From positions 1-45,485 of the forward strand of contig JAFODQ010000023.1 in assembly GCA_017380615.1 (NCBI GenBank): a stretch of 45,485 nt of DNA, read 5' to 3'. The stretch's first letter is position 1. Each line of letters begins with the position of its first letter. Positions 1 through 7,104 of the stretch are shown here, in pieces. A program made the position numbers and the translations under genes. This DNA comes from Clostridia bacterium. Lineage in GTDB: Bacteria > Bacillota > Clostridia > Oscillospirales > Acutalibacteraceae. Below the pieces are notes generated by a model. It worked only from the letters and a program-made list of their open reading frames with translations. It was not told the origin of the DNA and made no database searches.

Positions 1-213
1 TCCTCTGTTATCACTCCATTTAAAGAGCTAAAAGGATTTGAGAGGATAACCCTTGAGGCAGGGGAATCCAAAACCGTTGAATTCACTCTTGATTTTGATT
101 CATTCAAGCTTCTTGACAAAAAATATGAATGGGTTGTTGAAAAAGGTGATTTTGAAATTATGGTAGGCTCATCATCACAGGACATCAAGGCTTCGGCAAT
201 AATAAATATATAA
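1..213 (+). CDS. C-terminus of a glycoside hydrolase family 3 protein (partial)
   Basis: Frame 1 is open from the window edge to a TAA at 211-213 and gives 70 residues. The pattern LKGFERITLEAGESKTVEFTL, then a Val-Glu-Lys-Gly-Asp-Phe-Glu-Ile-Met-Val-Gly-Ser-Ser run, is typical of the fibronectin-III-like domain that closes GH3 beta-glucosidases and beta-xylosidases. The catalytic domains lie outside the window, so substrate cannot be judged. A strong hairpin follows two bases after the stop. The family call rests on the C-terminal module only. Confidence 0.75.
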   Translation, partial: SSVITPFKELKGFERITLEAGESKTVEFTLDFDSFKLLDKKYEWVVEKGDFEIMVGSSSQDIKASAIINI

Positions 214-215
214 AA

Positions 216-249
216 AACAGAGCGATTCACGAAAATGAATCGCTCTGTT
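216..249. terminator. Bidirectional intrinsic terminator
   Basis: A perfect 14-bp inverted repeat (216-229 and 236-249) with a six-base loop sits between two convergent genes. Read on the minus strand the stem is followed by six T, so it ends the thiN-HAD transcript well. Read on the plus strand the T run is shorter. Confidence 0.85.
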
Positions 250-256
250 TGTTATT

Positions 257-922
257 CTATTCAAAGTGTTTATAAATTTCGGAATAATCTTTAATAAAAT
301 AATCGCAATAGGAAGCAATTTCTTCCTCTGAAGCTGGCTCAGAAACATCTTTGATTCCAACAAGGTTGTAGTCTGCATTGTGTGCAGTTCTGATTGCGTA
401 AAAAGCATCCTCGAAAACAAAGGTTTTTTCTTTTGGTGTGCCAAGGTGTTCAAGAGCTTTGTCGTAAATGATAGGTGAATCTTTGCCTGCACCAACACCA
501 TTACAAGTGAAAATTTCAGAAAAGAAATGAAGAAGACCATTTCTTTCAAGTGCTTTTTCTACCATATATTTATCTGTTGCAGTTGCAACACACATCTTAA
601 CACCTTTCGCTTTGAGATAATCAAGGAATTCGTGCACACCATCTTTTTTGATTACATCGTTAAAATAGAAGCCCTCAACAAGCATGTTTATATCATTAAC
701 AATGCTTTCGATTGTTGCTGTTTTATCAAAGTGCTCAATGTAATATTCAGCTGCCTGCTGAAGACTCATCTCAGTAAATTGTTTGTCGGCACCTGCAGGA
801 AGCTGAATGTTTTTCATCTCAAGGAATTTGTATCCGATTTCGCTCCAGATAAACATTGAATCAAGTATTGTGCCATCGAGATCAAAGATTGCACCTTCAA
901 TATTTTTAATGTTTTTTGCCAT
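257..922 (-). CDS. HAD-superfamily phosphatase, beta-phosphoglucomutase-like
   Basis: A 221-residue protein. HAD motif I, DLDGT, is at residues 14-18, followed by a helical cap domain. Motif II is near the ATATD run around residue 115, and motif IV appears as FVFEDAFYAI. These residues support Mg-dependent phosphoryl transfer from a small phosphorylated substrate, and the cap type matches the PgmB/YqaB/GPH group. The exact substrate is not readable. The start ATG is preceded by GGAAGAGG that overlaps the end of thiN, so the two genes are probably cotranscribed and coupled. A role in clearing a phosphorylated by-product is possible but is only inference. Confidence 0.85.
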   Translation of the reverse strand: MAKNIKNIEGAIFDLDGTILDSMFIWSEIGYKFLEMKNIQLPAGADKQFTEMSLQQAAEYYIEHFDKTATIESIVNDINMLVEGFYFNDVIKKDGVHEFLDYLKAKGVKMCVATATDKYMVEKALERNGLLHFFSEIFTCNGVGAGKDSPIIYDKALEHLGTPKEKTFVFEDAFYAIRTAHNADYNLVGIKDVSEPASEEEIASYCDYFIKDYSEIYKHFE

Positions 923-926
923 GATT

Positions 927-1544
927 TCAAACCTCTTCCTTTGTTATTACAAGAACCCTTCCCATATGGGCTGTTATTGTTGCTTCTTCGCCGATGAAGT
1001 GATTGCTTACACCAAGAGGATAACTCTGTGAGAGTTTTTCCTCCGTAATGTTATACTGTAAACCATTTATGGAAACTGTTGCTTTTTCTGAATAAGAAAA
1101 AACAGAAATATAGCCTTTTTGTTTTTTATCAAAATGAATTGTTTCGTTCTCAAGAAGGGTGATGGTTGTGTCGTTATCAATAAACCAACAGCTTCCGCCA
1201 TTGTCTTTTATGTATGCTGCAGATTGTATCGATGCAAAGGTGTGATCCAGGCGATCGCCTCCGATACAACCATAAATGATGAAATCCTTGTATCCTTTTT
1301 TTAGACCTGCTTTAATGGCAAGCAGAAGGTCCGTGTCATCCTTCATGACGGGATATTTGATTACGTTATCACCTTTAGGTGTGTATTTCAGGGAATCGAA
1401 ATCACCTAAAACAATATCAGGAGCGATACGAAGCTTGCGTAGTGTTTCATAACCTCTGTCGGCTGCGATAATTAAATCTCCTTCACCGGGTTCAGGAGAT
1501 AGGGTATGCACAGCTAAAGAACCGAAAATATAACATATGTTCAT
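927..1544 (-). CDS. thiN: Thiamine pyrophosphokinase
   Basis: This enzyme transfers pyrophosphate from ATP to thiamine, giving thiamine diphosphate, the cofactor that the transketolase in this same window needs. The 205-residue protein has the family landmarks: DRG at 29-31, GDFDS at 47-51, KDDTD at 68-72 and GGDRLDH at 95-101, followed by a beta-rich C-terminal thiamine-binding domain. Length is normal. The start is set by a GGTGAT ribosome binding site just upstream. Its promoter lies at 1560-1588, and the HAD gene follows four bases after its stop. Confidence 0.93.
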   Translation of the reverse strand: MNICYIFGSLAVHTLSPEPGEGDLIIAADRGYETLRKLRIAPDIVLGDFDSLKYTPKGDNVIKYPVMKDDTDLLLAIKAGLKKGYKDFIIYGCIGGDRLDHTFASIQSAAYIKDNGGSCWFIDNDTTITLLENETIHFDKKQKGYISVFSYSEKATVSINGLQYNITEEKLSQSYPLGVSNHFIGEEATITAHMGRVLVITKEEV

Positions 1545-1559
1545 TTAATCACCAAATAT

Positions 1560-1588
1560 ATAATACATAATATGTTTTTTAAAATCAA
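1560..1588 (-). promoter_or_regulatory. Sigma-A-type promoter for thiN
   Basis: Read on the minus strand: TTGATT, 17 bases, TATTAT. It lies between the terminator of the upstream unit and the thiN start, leaving a 5' leader of under 20 bases. No THI-box riboswitch is visible. Confidence 0.6.
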
Positions 1589-1591
1589 TAG

Positions 1592-1619
1592 AAAAAGCAC
1601 TGGTATTAATCAGTGCTTT
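1592..1619 (-). terminator. Intrinsic terminator of the NUDIX/small-export unit
   Basis: A 9-bp perfect stem (1594-1602 with 1611-1619) with an 8-base loop, followed on the minus strand by a run of five T. It begins six bases after the stop of the export gene. Confidence 0.8.
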
Positions 1620-1624
1620 GAAAA

Positions 1625-2116
1625 TTAAAATATTCCGTATGTTACAAGGGACATTATAAGTCCTGCAATTAACACACCGATTGTGATAATCGGCAAACAT
1701 TTTTTAAAACGCAAATCCATAAGTGCAGCGATTAACGCGCCTGTCCATCCACCGGTACCGGGAAACGGAATTGCAACAAAAAGAAGTAAGCCCCACTCCT
1801 TGAATTTAAGCATTGTGTCTTGTTTTTTGTTTGCACGGGCTTCCATTTTGTCAACAATCTTACCGAGAAGTTTTGATTTTCTCATCAGCTTGAAAATCTT
1901 TCTTATAAAAAGAAGAATGAACGGAATCGGTATCATATTTCCAAGAAAGCAAACAATAAACGCCTGAATAAAAGGAACCTCAAGAATGAAAGCTGCAATC
2001 ATACCACCACGCAATTCAAGAACGGGAAAAAGAGAAACGATAAACGGGATGAGGGCTGTGGGAATATTGTTGCTTTCAAGAAATTCAACAAAAACTTCTA
2101 CTATCTGATTAACCAT
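1625..2116 (-). CDS. Small multidrug export family membrane protein (COG2426-like)
   Basis: About 163 residues with several hydrophobic segments and the signature stretch FPVLELRGGMIAA near the N-terminus, plus a second half with PFPGTGGWTGALIAA. This matches the putative small multidrug export family (Pfam Sm_multidrug_ex), whose transport role is poorly tested. I chose the ATG at 2114-2116: it starts one base past the NUDIX stop and is preceded by GCGAGG, whereas a longer frame would overlap the NUDIX gene by about 30 bases. Cotranscribed with the NUDIX gene. Confidence 0.8.
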   Translation of the reverse strand: MVNQIVEVFVEFLESNNIPTALIPFIVSLFPVLELRGGMIAAFILEVPFIQAFIVCFLGNMIPIPFILLFIRKIFKLMRKSKLLGKIVDKMEARANKKQDTMLKFKEWGLLLFVAIPFPGTGGWTGALIAALMDLRFKKCLPIITIGVLIAGLIMSLVTYGIF

Positions 2117-2117
2117 A

Positions 2118-2858
2118 TCAAACCTCGCTGATGTAGTTGTTTTCAATGAGGAAATCTCTTGCTTCTTTCAGAATTGCTTTGTCATTCTCAAACTTGAGAT
2201 ATTTGTATGCGCCATCGAAGGGTAGCCAGATGTAATCTTCAATTTCCTCGTGTTGGATTTTAGTTTGTTCATCCTTGGTTGTACCGACAAAGATGAAAAC
2301 TGTTTTCTGGATTTTGTTCTGAATTGTGTATTGTGATTTCGACATGAAGCCGGGGAAGATATCAAGATGGATACCGGTTTCTTCGAGAACCTCTCTTTTC
2401 GCGGTCTGCTTAAGGCTTTCTCCGTCTTCAATGTGTCCCTTGGGAAAGCTCCAGTTGGCGCTTCTTCTGTTTTTGATGAGAAGATATCTGGTTACACCAC
2501 CAATATTTCTGTAAACAATTGCGCCACACGATTTCTCGTAATAACAATCAAGTGTGAAATCTCTGCCTTCTGTTATGAATTCAATCAGATGCAGAATTTC
2601 CCAGTTGATGAATCTTTTGGATTTTGGTGCCGCAATAAGCTTTTGTTCGCCATTGTCGCGAAATCGTAATATGGCTATAACTCTGCCGTCAAAATGTTTT
2701 ACGGGATTATCAATACCTAAAATAAGTACACCACTTATGGGTGAGGATACACGGAATTTGCCGATAGCTTCCCCGTGGTTAAGCTTGTAGGTACCGCCGC
2801 AGGGCATTGGTGAACCGACGGCATCGGTTACACAAACCCTTATTAATTTACCTAACAT
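2118..2858 (-). CDS. NUDIX hydrolase with inorganic-pyrophosphatase-like N-terminal domain
   Basis: A 246-residue two-part protein. Residues 1 to about 95 resemble the short Firmicute inorganic-pyrophosphatase-like proteins (MLGKLIRVCVTDAVGS, ILGIDNPVKHFDGRVIAI, IAAPKS), but the acidic metal ligands are not obvious, so this half may be non-catalytic. Residues from about 110 form a NUDIX domain with a complete box: G-x5-E-x7-REVLEETG, starting GHIEDGE. NUDIX enzymes cleave nucleoside diphosphates linked to another group, so the diadenosine tetraphosphate type is likely but unproven. Good GTGAGGT ribosome binding site. First gene of a two-gene unit. Confidence 0.87.
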   Translation of the reverse strand: MLGKLIRVCVTDAVGSPMPCGGTYKLNHGEAIGKFRVSSPISGVLILGIDNPVKHFDGRVIAILRFRDNGEQKLIAAPKSKRFINWEILHLIEFITEGRDFTLDCYYEKSCGAIVYRNIGGVTRYLLIKNRRSANWSFPKGHIEDGESLKQTAKREVLEETGIHLDIFPGFMSKSQYTIQNKIQKTVFIFVGTTKDEQTKIQHEEIEDYIWLPFDGAYKYLKFENDKAILKEARDFLIENNYISEV

Positions 2859-2896
2859 GAAGTTAACCTCACAAAATAAAAAGAAACTCTGGACTT

Positions 2897-2925
2897 ATTA
2901 TATATCTTATTTTAATTTGTTTCAA
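2897..2925 (-). promoter_or_regulatory. Promoter for the NUDIX/export unit
   Basis: Minus strand TTGAAA, 17 bases, TATAAT: a perfect -10 and a near-perfect -35. It lies about 40 bases before the NUDIX start. Confidence 0.8.
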
Positions 2926-3021
2926 TAGCCAATAAAACTCTCTTTTTAAAAATTTTCTATTAAAATGGTTGCAAAATGGTACAATTTGCATATATTCTTC
3001 ATTATAAATACATGTTTTTTC

Positions 3022-3050
3022 TTGAAAACGGTATTTTTGTGTGATAAAAT
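3022..3050 (+). promoter_or_regulatory. Candidate promoter for the dockerin/transglutaminase gene
   Basis: TTGAAA, 17 bases, TAAAAT with TG one base upstream of the -10. The resulting leader would be only about 12 bases, barely covering the AAGGAG ribosome site. An alternative is TTGCAA (2969-2974), 16 bases, TATATT (2991-2996). That one begins inside a small inverted repeat, TGCAAA...TTTGCA. Confidence 0.5.
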
Positions 3051-3069
3051 TCAATTAAGGAGTGATATG

Positions 3070-4482
3070 ATGAAAAAGATAATTTCTGTGATTATTTCTT
3101 TTGTCCTTATACTAAGCTGTTGCAGTGTTTTGGCTGGTGCTGCCTATGAAGAATCCTTGATCTTTACATGTGATATAAGTGATTCATTTATTGTGGATGT
3201 AAAGGGTGAGCACCTTTCTTCAAAAGCACCATCTTATCTCTATCAATATGACACACAAACATATTCTTTGGGCTATTCTTGCTATGATTATCTTGATGAA
3301 GCGCAGAAATATGTTTACGATTCTATTGTTGCAAATGTAGGTAAGCTATCATTTACAATTTCTTTTCCAAATAAATTATTTGCTTATTCAAATTTCAATA
3401 ATGCGTATTTCACTGAGATTATGCATGCTGTCTCTGCTGACCGCCCCGATGTTTTTTATTATGCGGGTTATTCAATACCGGGAGGTACATTATATTCTGG
3501 AAGCGAGTACCTGAAGACAATTGATTATAGTGTTCAGCCTTATGACAGCTACTATACAAATTCTAACGTTGGTGTGTATTATAATGCCCTTATGGCTGCT
3601 GTTTCGGATGTTCCTGTTGATTTGAGTAACAGATATAATTTCGTTAAATCTGTTCACGATTATCTTGCAAGAACAGTTTATTATCCGGATTTGAATTCAA
3701 GTGATTATGTAATGAGTGCACACGATGCATACGGCGCTCTTGTTGAGGGTAGAGCTGTATGTCAGGGTTATTCGGATGCTGTTAAAATTTTGTGCGATTA
3801 TTACAAAATCCCATGTGTTTGCATTTCTGGCACATCAGACGGATACGGTCATATGTGGAATGCTGTGCAGATGGATGATGGTAAATGGTATCTCATGGAC
3901 CTTACATGGGATGACCAGGAATCAATTACTTTTTATGAGTTTTTCCTTGTTGGCACACTTACAAAAAACCAAAGCTTCGGAAGGAACGAGTTTTGTGTAG
4001 ATCATGTCAATGATGCTGATCTTCCAATGCCTCTTCCGATTTTAGATTACTCAAAAACTGCTTATATAGCACAAAATCACAACACCCTCTTTGATGCCAC
4101 ATATAATTCTGCTGCTGATTTCAGCAGGAATCTTCTTTGTGTTTCTGTGTTTGATGCAGGCAAATCAAATGTGTATTACAATGGAATTTATGTTCCGGTA
4201 ACATCCTTTGAAAATGGCACTGCATTCACAGCGCCAACGGGGGCTGGAGCATCCAATGAAGATTGGACAATGGTTATTCTTGCGGATAGCAATGGTGATG
4301 GCAAGTGTAATGCTACCGATTATTCTGCTTGTGTTAACCTTATGTTATCTGAAGATAACTCAGCACAATCGGTTTCCGAGCTGGCTTGTGATGTCAATCT
4401 TGATGGTTATGTAGATGTTCTGGATTGTCTTGTTATAGCAAAAGCAAGCACGGGTGTCGATACTCATTTCGAACTGAATTGA
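3070..4482 (+). CDS. Secreted transglutaminase-like protein with type I dockerin
   Basis: A 470-residue protein. Residues 1-25 form a signal peptide; a lipobox-like ILSC at 14-17 leaves a lipoprotein as a minor option. The middle holds a transglutaminase/cysteine-protease-like fold with the apparent triad C231 (in EGRAVCQGY), H261 (YGHMWN) and D277 (LMDLTWDD). The C-terminus has two dockerin calcium-binding repeats, DSNGDGKCNATD at 406-417 and DVNLDGYVDVLD at 441-452, so the protein should bind a cohesin on a scaffoldin or the cell surface. Substrate is unknown; protein cross-linking or peptide cleavage are options. The start at 3070 gives seven bases from AAGGAG; ATG at 3067 is equally in frame. 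It is a single gene ended by the shared terminator. Confidence 0.88.
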   Translation: MKKIISVIISFVLILSCCSVLAGAAYEESLIFTCDISDSFIVDVKGEHLSSKAPSYLYQYDTQTYSLGYSCYDYLDEAQKYVYDSIVANVGKLSFTISFPNKLFAYSNFNNAYFTEIMHAVSADRPDVFYYAGYSIPGGTLYSGSEYLKTIDYSVQPYDSYYTNSNVGVYYNALMAAVSDVPVDLSNRYNFVKSVHDYLARTVYYPDLNSSDYVMSAHDAYGALVEGRAVCQGYSDAVKILCDYYKIPCVCISGTSDGYGHMWNAVQMDDGKWYLMDLTWDDQESITFYEFFLVGTLTKNQSFGRNEFCVDHVNDADLPMPLPILDYSKTAYIAQNHNTLFDATYNSAADFSRNLLCVSVFDAGKSNVYYNGIYVPVTSFENGTAFTAPTGAGASNEDWTMVILADSNGDGKCNATDYSACVNLMLSEDNSAQSVSELACDVNLDGYVDVLDCLVIAKASTGVDTHFELN

Positions 4483-4494
4483 ATGTAAAAAATA

Positions 4495-4522
4495 AAAGAC
4501 GGTTTCATTTGAAACCGTCTTT
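4495..4522. terminator. Bidirectional intrinsic terminator
   Basis: A 28-base near-palindrome (aaagacggtttca and its complement) with A runs before and T runs after. It separates the convergent dockerin and thyX-like genes and can end both. Confidence 0.85.
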
Positions 4523-4533
4523 CTTTTTTGCTA

Positions 4534-5916
4534 TTAAAGAGCGCCGAAGAAATCCTTCATTTCTGCAGCTCTGCCACAGGTCATAGGGCCTTCTGTGCAT
4601 TTATCAACAAAACAGCTTGGACCATAGAAGTCAAAGATATTTTTGTCAATATTACGCAATTTCTTAAGCATGTCAATTGCGAAATCTCTGATTTCCCACT
4701 GTGCTCTTGTGCAGGAGCGCAGCTTCATAAATAAAAGAAGCTCTCTTGCATTGATTGTTGTAACAATATCAATTGTGTTGCCGCTAAGCTGGATGTATGC
4801 ACAAAGCTTTTCGCTGATTCCAATTTCTTTAAGCTCGTTGTAAAGAGCATTGGTTTTAACAAAAGCTTCACAGAATCTTTCTTTAAGCTCAGGCTTATCC
4901 GCAATTGTCTGAGGGAGGATGTGTCTTGTTCTGTCTGTGAGTGTAAGAGCAGGAATGCCAATGGATTGCATTCTGTGTCTTGCAAAGTGAGTAAGGCAAG
5001 AAAGTGAAACATTGTTAATTCTGAAAGTGAAGGTTGCAGCTTCAAGAGGTCTTTGTCTCTTGGATGAAATAACAGCTTTAATAATTTCACGGCGCTGTGC
5101 TTCATCTTTGATGATTTTATCAATCTGTGCTGTTGGTAGATTACAGTTTTCTACGAGAGCAAAACGAGCAATAGCCTCAGATGCATCGGGGGTGTAGCTC
5201 AATAATTCAACAGCATCCTGTGTTTTAACTAGCTCTTTGTCAGCTGTGTAGTTGAACTGCGGCACATCCTGTTTGCCAGGTCTTCTTGTTTCAAAATCTG
5301 TGAAAATACCGGGAGTGAGCTCTCTCGCTTGTTCGAGAAGGCTTTCACCCAGTGTTTTAAGCTCGGTGAAACTGCTTCCTCTGCCATAAATCATTGCATA
5401 AAGCATATTGATAAGCTCACGGGCATTGAGTGTGCAATAGAAGTTGCTGTAGAGGGAATAGGGGAGAAGGAAACGAGCATCCTCTTTAGGGATACCGGCA
5501 TCAATAAATGCTTCATACTCCTTGTAAAGGTAATCCATGTGATTAATGTATTTGTCGTGGATGGCCTTTGATTCAAAGTGTGGCACATAATAGCCGAGCT
5601 TTGCGAAATCAACATATCGCCTTGATTTAACAGTAAATGAAGCAAGACGGAATTCGATAACAAACTGCTCAACAAGGACAGAAACATTCTGGAATGCGAG
5701 GTTGAAAACAGTGTGCTCAAGTGTTGATGTGTGACCTGAACGGGTAACCTTTGATATTAAGTTTGCATTTTTTGCAGCATCCTTGGAAAGCTCAAGTATT
5801 TCAAGTGCTGTACCGGGTTGGGTTGATATTCTGCCCGATGCCGCAGGTATTCTTTCACCGGTATCTGTAAGACCGATAATAATTGCCTTTGAGTTAATGT
5901 TGAATTCGTTGTCCAT
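4534..5916 (-). CDS. thyX: Tandem ThyX-like (FAD-dependent thymidylate synthase family) protein
   Basis: 460 residues, twice the usual ThyX length of about 220-250. Two ThyX-like copies are visible. Copy 1 has HTSTLEH at 62-68, then QF and EFRLASFTVKSRRY at 88-101: against the RHRxxSxNxxSxR signature it keeps the last Arg of RHR, both Ser and the final Arg but not RH or Asn. Copy 2 has RHRMQS at 313-318 but loses the N..S.R part, and keeps the canonical C-terminal NARELLLFMKLR and AQWEIR segments. The tail has a Cys pattern, GPSC..(5)..C..(6)..C. ThyX makes dTMP from dUMP using methylene-tetrahydrofolate and FAD. Here activity is plausible but unproven. Start is set by a GGGGGT site. Confidence 0.8.
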   Translation of the reverse strand: MDNEFNINSKAIIIGLTDTGERIPAASGRISTQPGTALEILELSKDAAKNANLISKVTRSGHTSTLEHTVFNLAFQNVSVLVEQFVIEFRLASFTVKSRRYVDFAKLGYYVPHFESKAIHDKYINHMDYLYKEYEAFIDAGIPKEDARFLLPYSLYSNFYCTLNARELINMLYAMIYGRGSSFTELKTLGESLLEQARELTPGIFTDFETRRPGKQDVPQFNYTADKELVKTQDAVELLSYTPDASEAIARFALVENCNLPTAQIDKIIKDEAQRREIIKAVISSKRQRPLEAATFTFRINNVSLSCLTHFARHRMQSIGIPALTLTDRTRHILPQTIADKPELKERFCEAFVKTNALYNELKEIGISEKLCAYIQLSGNTIDIVTTINARELLLFMKLRSCTRAQWEIRDFAIDMLKKLRNIDKNIFDFYGPSCFVDKCTEGPMTCGRAAEMKDFFGAL

Positions 5917-5952
5917 TTAATTACCCCCACTGAATTCAATAAGTTTTAATGT

Positions 5953-5981
5953 ATAATATCACAATTAAAACAATATTTCAA
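5953..5981 (-). promoter_or_regulatory. Promoter for the thyX-like gene
   Basis: Minus strand TTGAAA, 17 bases, TATTAT, with TGTGA directly before the -10 (extended -10). Leader of about 30 bases. Confidence 0.78.
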
Positions 5982-6052
5982 TATGATAATTTTTTCTCAT
6001 GGGAATTATCAAATTTATTTACTATAATTAATAATAAATTAACTTAATAACC

Positions 6053-6081
6053 TTGAAAACATAAAGCTTATGTGGTATGAT
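6053..6081 (+). promoter_or_regulatory. Promoter of the long lipase-miaB-mutSL run
   Basis: TTGAAA, 17 bases, TATGAT. The remaining 237-base divergent region between the thyX-like gene and this unit holds only the two promoters and AT-rich sequence. Confidence 0.65.
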
Positions 6082-6154
6082 TATTGTAATTATGGGTGAG
6101 TATTATCTTTTAGAAAAGAAATGTGTTTCATCCACTCTCAAAGGAGGAAAAATT

Positions 6155-7087
6155 ATGGCTATTGTAAAGAAGGAAGCATACTTCAATTCATCAACAGGCG
6201 TTAATAAAATCCGTACCCTCATCTGGTATGATGATGAGGTTGAAGCTGTTGGTGTTTTTCAGATAGCACATGGCGTGTGTGAGCACATTGGCAGATATGA
6301 GGATTTTGCAATATTCCTTGCATCAAAGGGTTATGTTGTTTGTGGTAATGATCATATTGGTCACGGTAAATCTGTTAATTGTGAAGAGGATTTAGGATTC
6401 ACCGCCGAGAAGGATGGCTACAGAAGATTTGTTGACGATATGCACATTCTTTATAACATAATGCACCGTCGTTATCCCGAGCTTCCATATTTCCTCTTTG
6501 GTCACAGTATGGGCTCTCTTTGTGCTCGTGTGTATGCAGGCACCTTTGGTAATGAGCTTTCAGGTCTTATTCTCTGCGGAACGGCACAGGTTCCGCTTGA
6601 TTTGAATTTCTTTATAGACATTCTTGATAAGGCAACTGAAAAATTCGGACCTCGCAAGGTTAACCACACAATGGCATCAATGCTTAACAAGGTTTCCTCT
6701 CTTCAGATTAGTGATCGCACATCCGATCTTGATTGGTTGAGCATCAATAAAGAGAATGTTCAGGAATATATTGCAGACCCGCTTTGTGGTCAGGAGCTTT
6801 CTCTTGCAGGTATAAGAGACCTTGCTTCAATAGCCATTCTCGCTTGCGATAAAATGTGGCCGATCTCGGTATCATATGATTTACCGATTATGATTATTTC
6901 CGGTGCAAATGATCCCGTTGGAATGAATGGTAAGGGTCCGATCGGTTGTGCAGATTCTCTTACAGAAGCAGGTCATGATCCCTATGTTATCATTTATCCT
7001 TGCTGTCGCCACGAAATCCTTAATGAGGATTGCAAGGAGAAGGTTTATAATGACATTCTCGGTTTCATAACAGATTCCATCAAATAA
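6155..7087 (+). CDS. Alpha/beta hydrolase, monoacylglycerol lipase/lysophospholipase-like
   Basis: A 310-residue cytoplasmic hydrolase. The nucleophile motif GHSMG is at 116-120 (Ser118). The oxyanion-side AHG is near residue 39, the acid is in SGANDPVG and the base in CRHEILNE toward the end. This pattern is that of the Hydrolase_4/monoglyceride lipase family, which frees fatty acid from monoacylglycerol or lysophospholipid. The start ATG follows AAAGGAGG with a good gap; an upstream in-frame ATG at 6077 overlaps the -10 and is rejected. Followed by miaB after 17 bases, so probably the first gene of the long operon. Confidence 0.87.
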   Translation: MAIVKKEAYFNSSTGVNKIRTLIWYDDEVEAVGVFQIAHGVCEHIGRYEDFAIFLASKGYVVCGNDHIGHGKSVNCEEDLGFTAEKDGYRRFVDDMHILYNIMHRRYPELPYFLFGHSMGSLCARVYAGTFGNELSGLILCGTAQVPLDLNFFIDILDKATEKFGPRKVNHTMASMLNKVSSLQISDRTSDLDWLSINKENVQEYIADPLCGQELSLAGIRDLASIAILACDKMWPISVSYDLPIMIISGANDPVGMNGKGPIGCADSLTEAGHDPYVIIYPCCRHEILNEDCKEKVYNDILGFITDSIK

Positions 7088-7104
7088 TTTCCAGGAGTTT
7101 AGTT

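Noticed and set aside
2965-3069. Extended N-terminus of the dockerin gene
   Set aside because: It precedes and overlaps the promoter and lacks a ribosome site; the signal peptide begins at 3067/3070.
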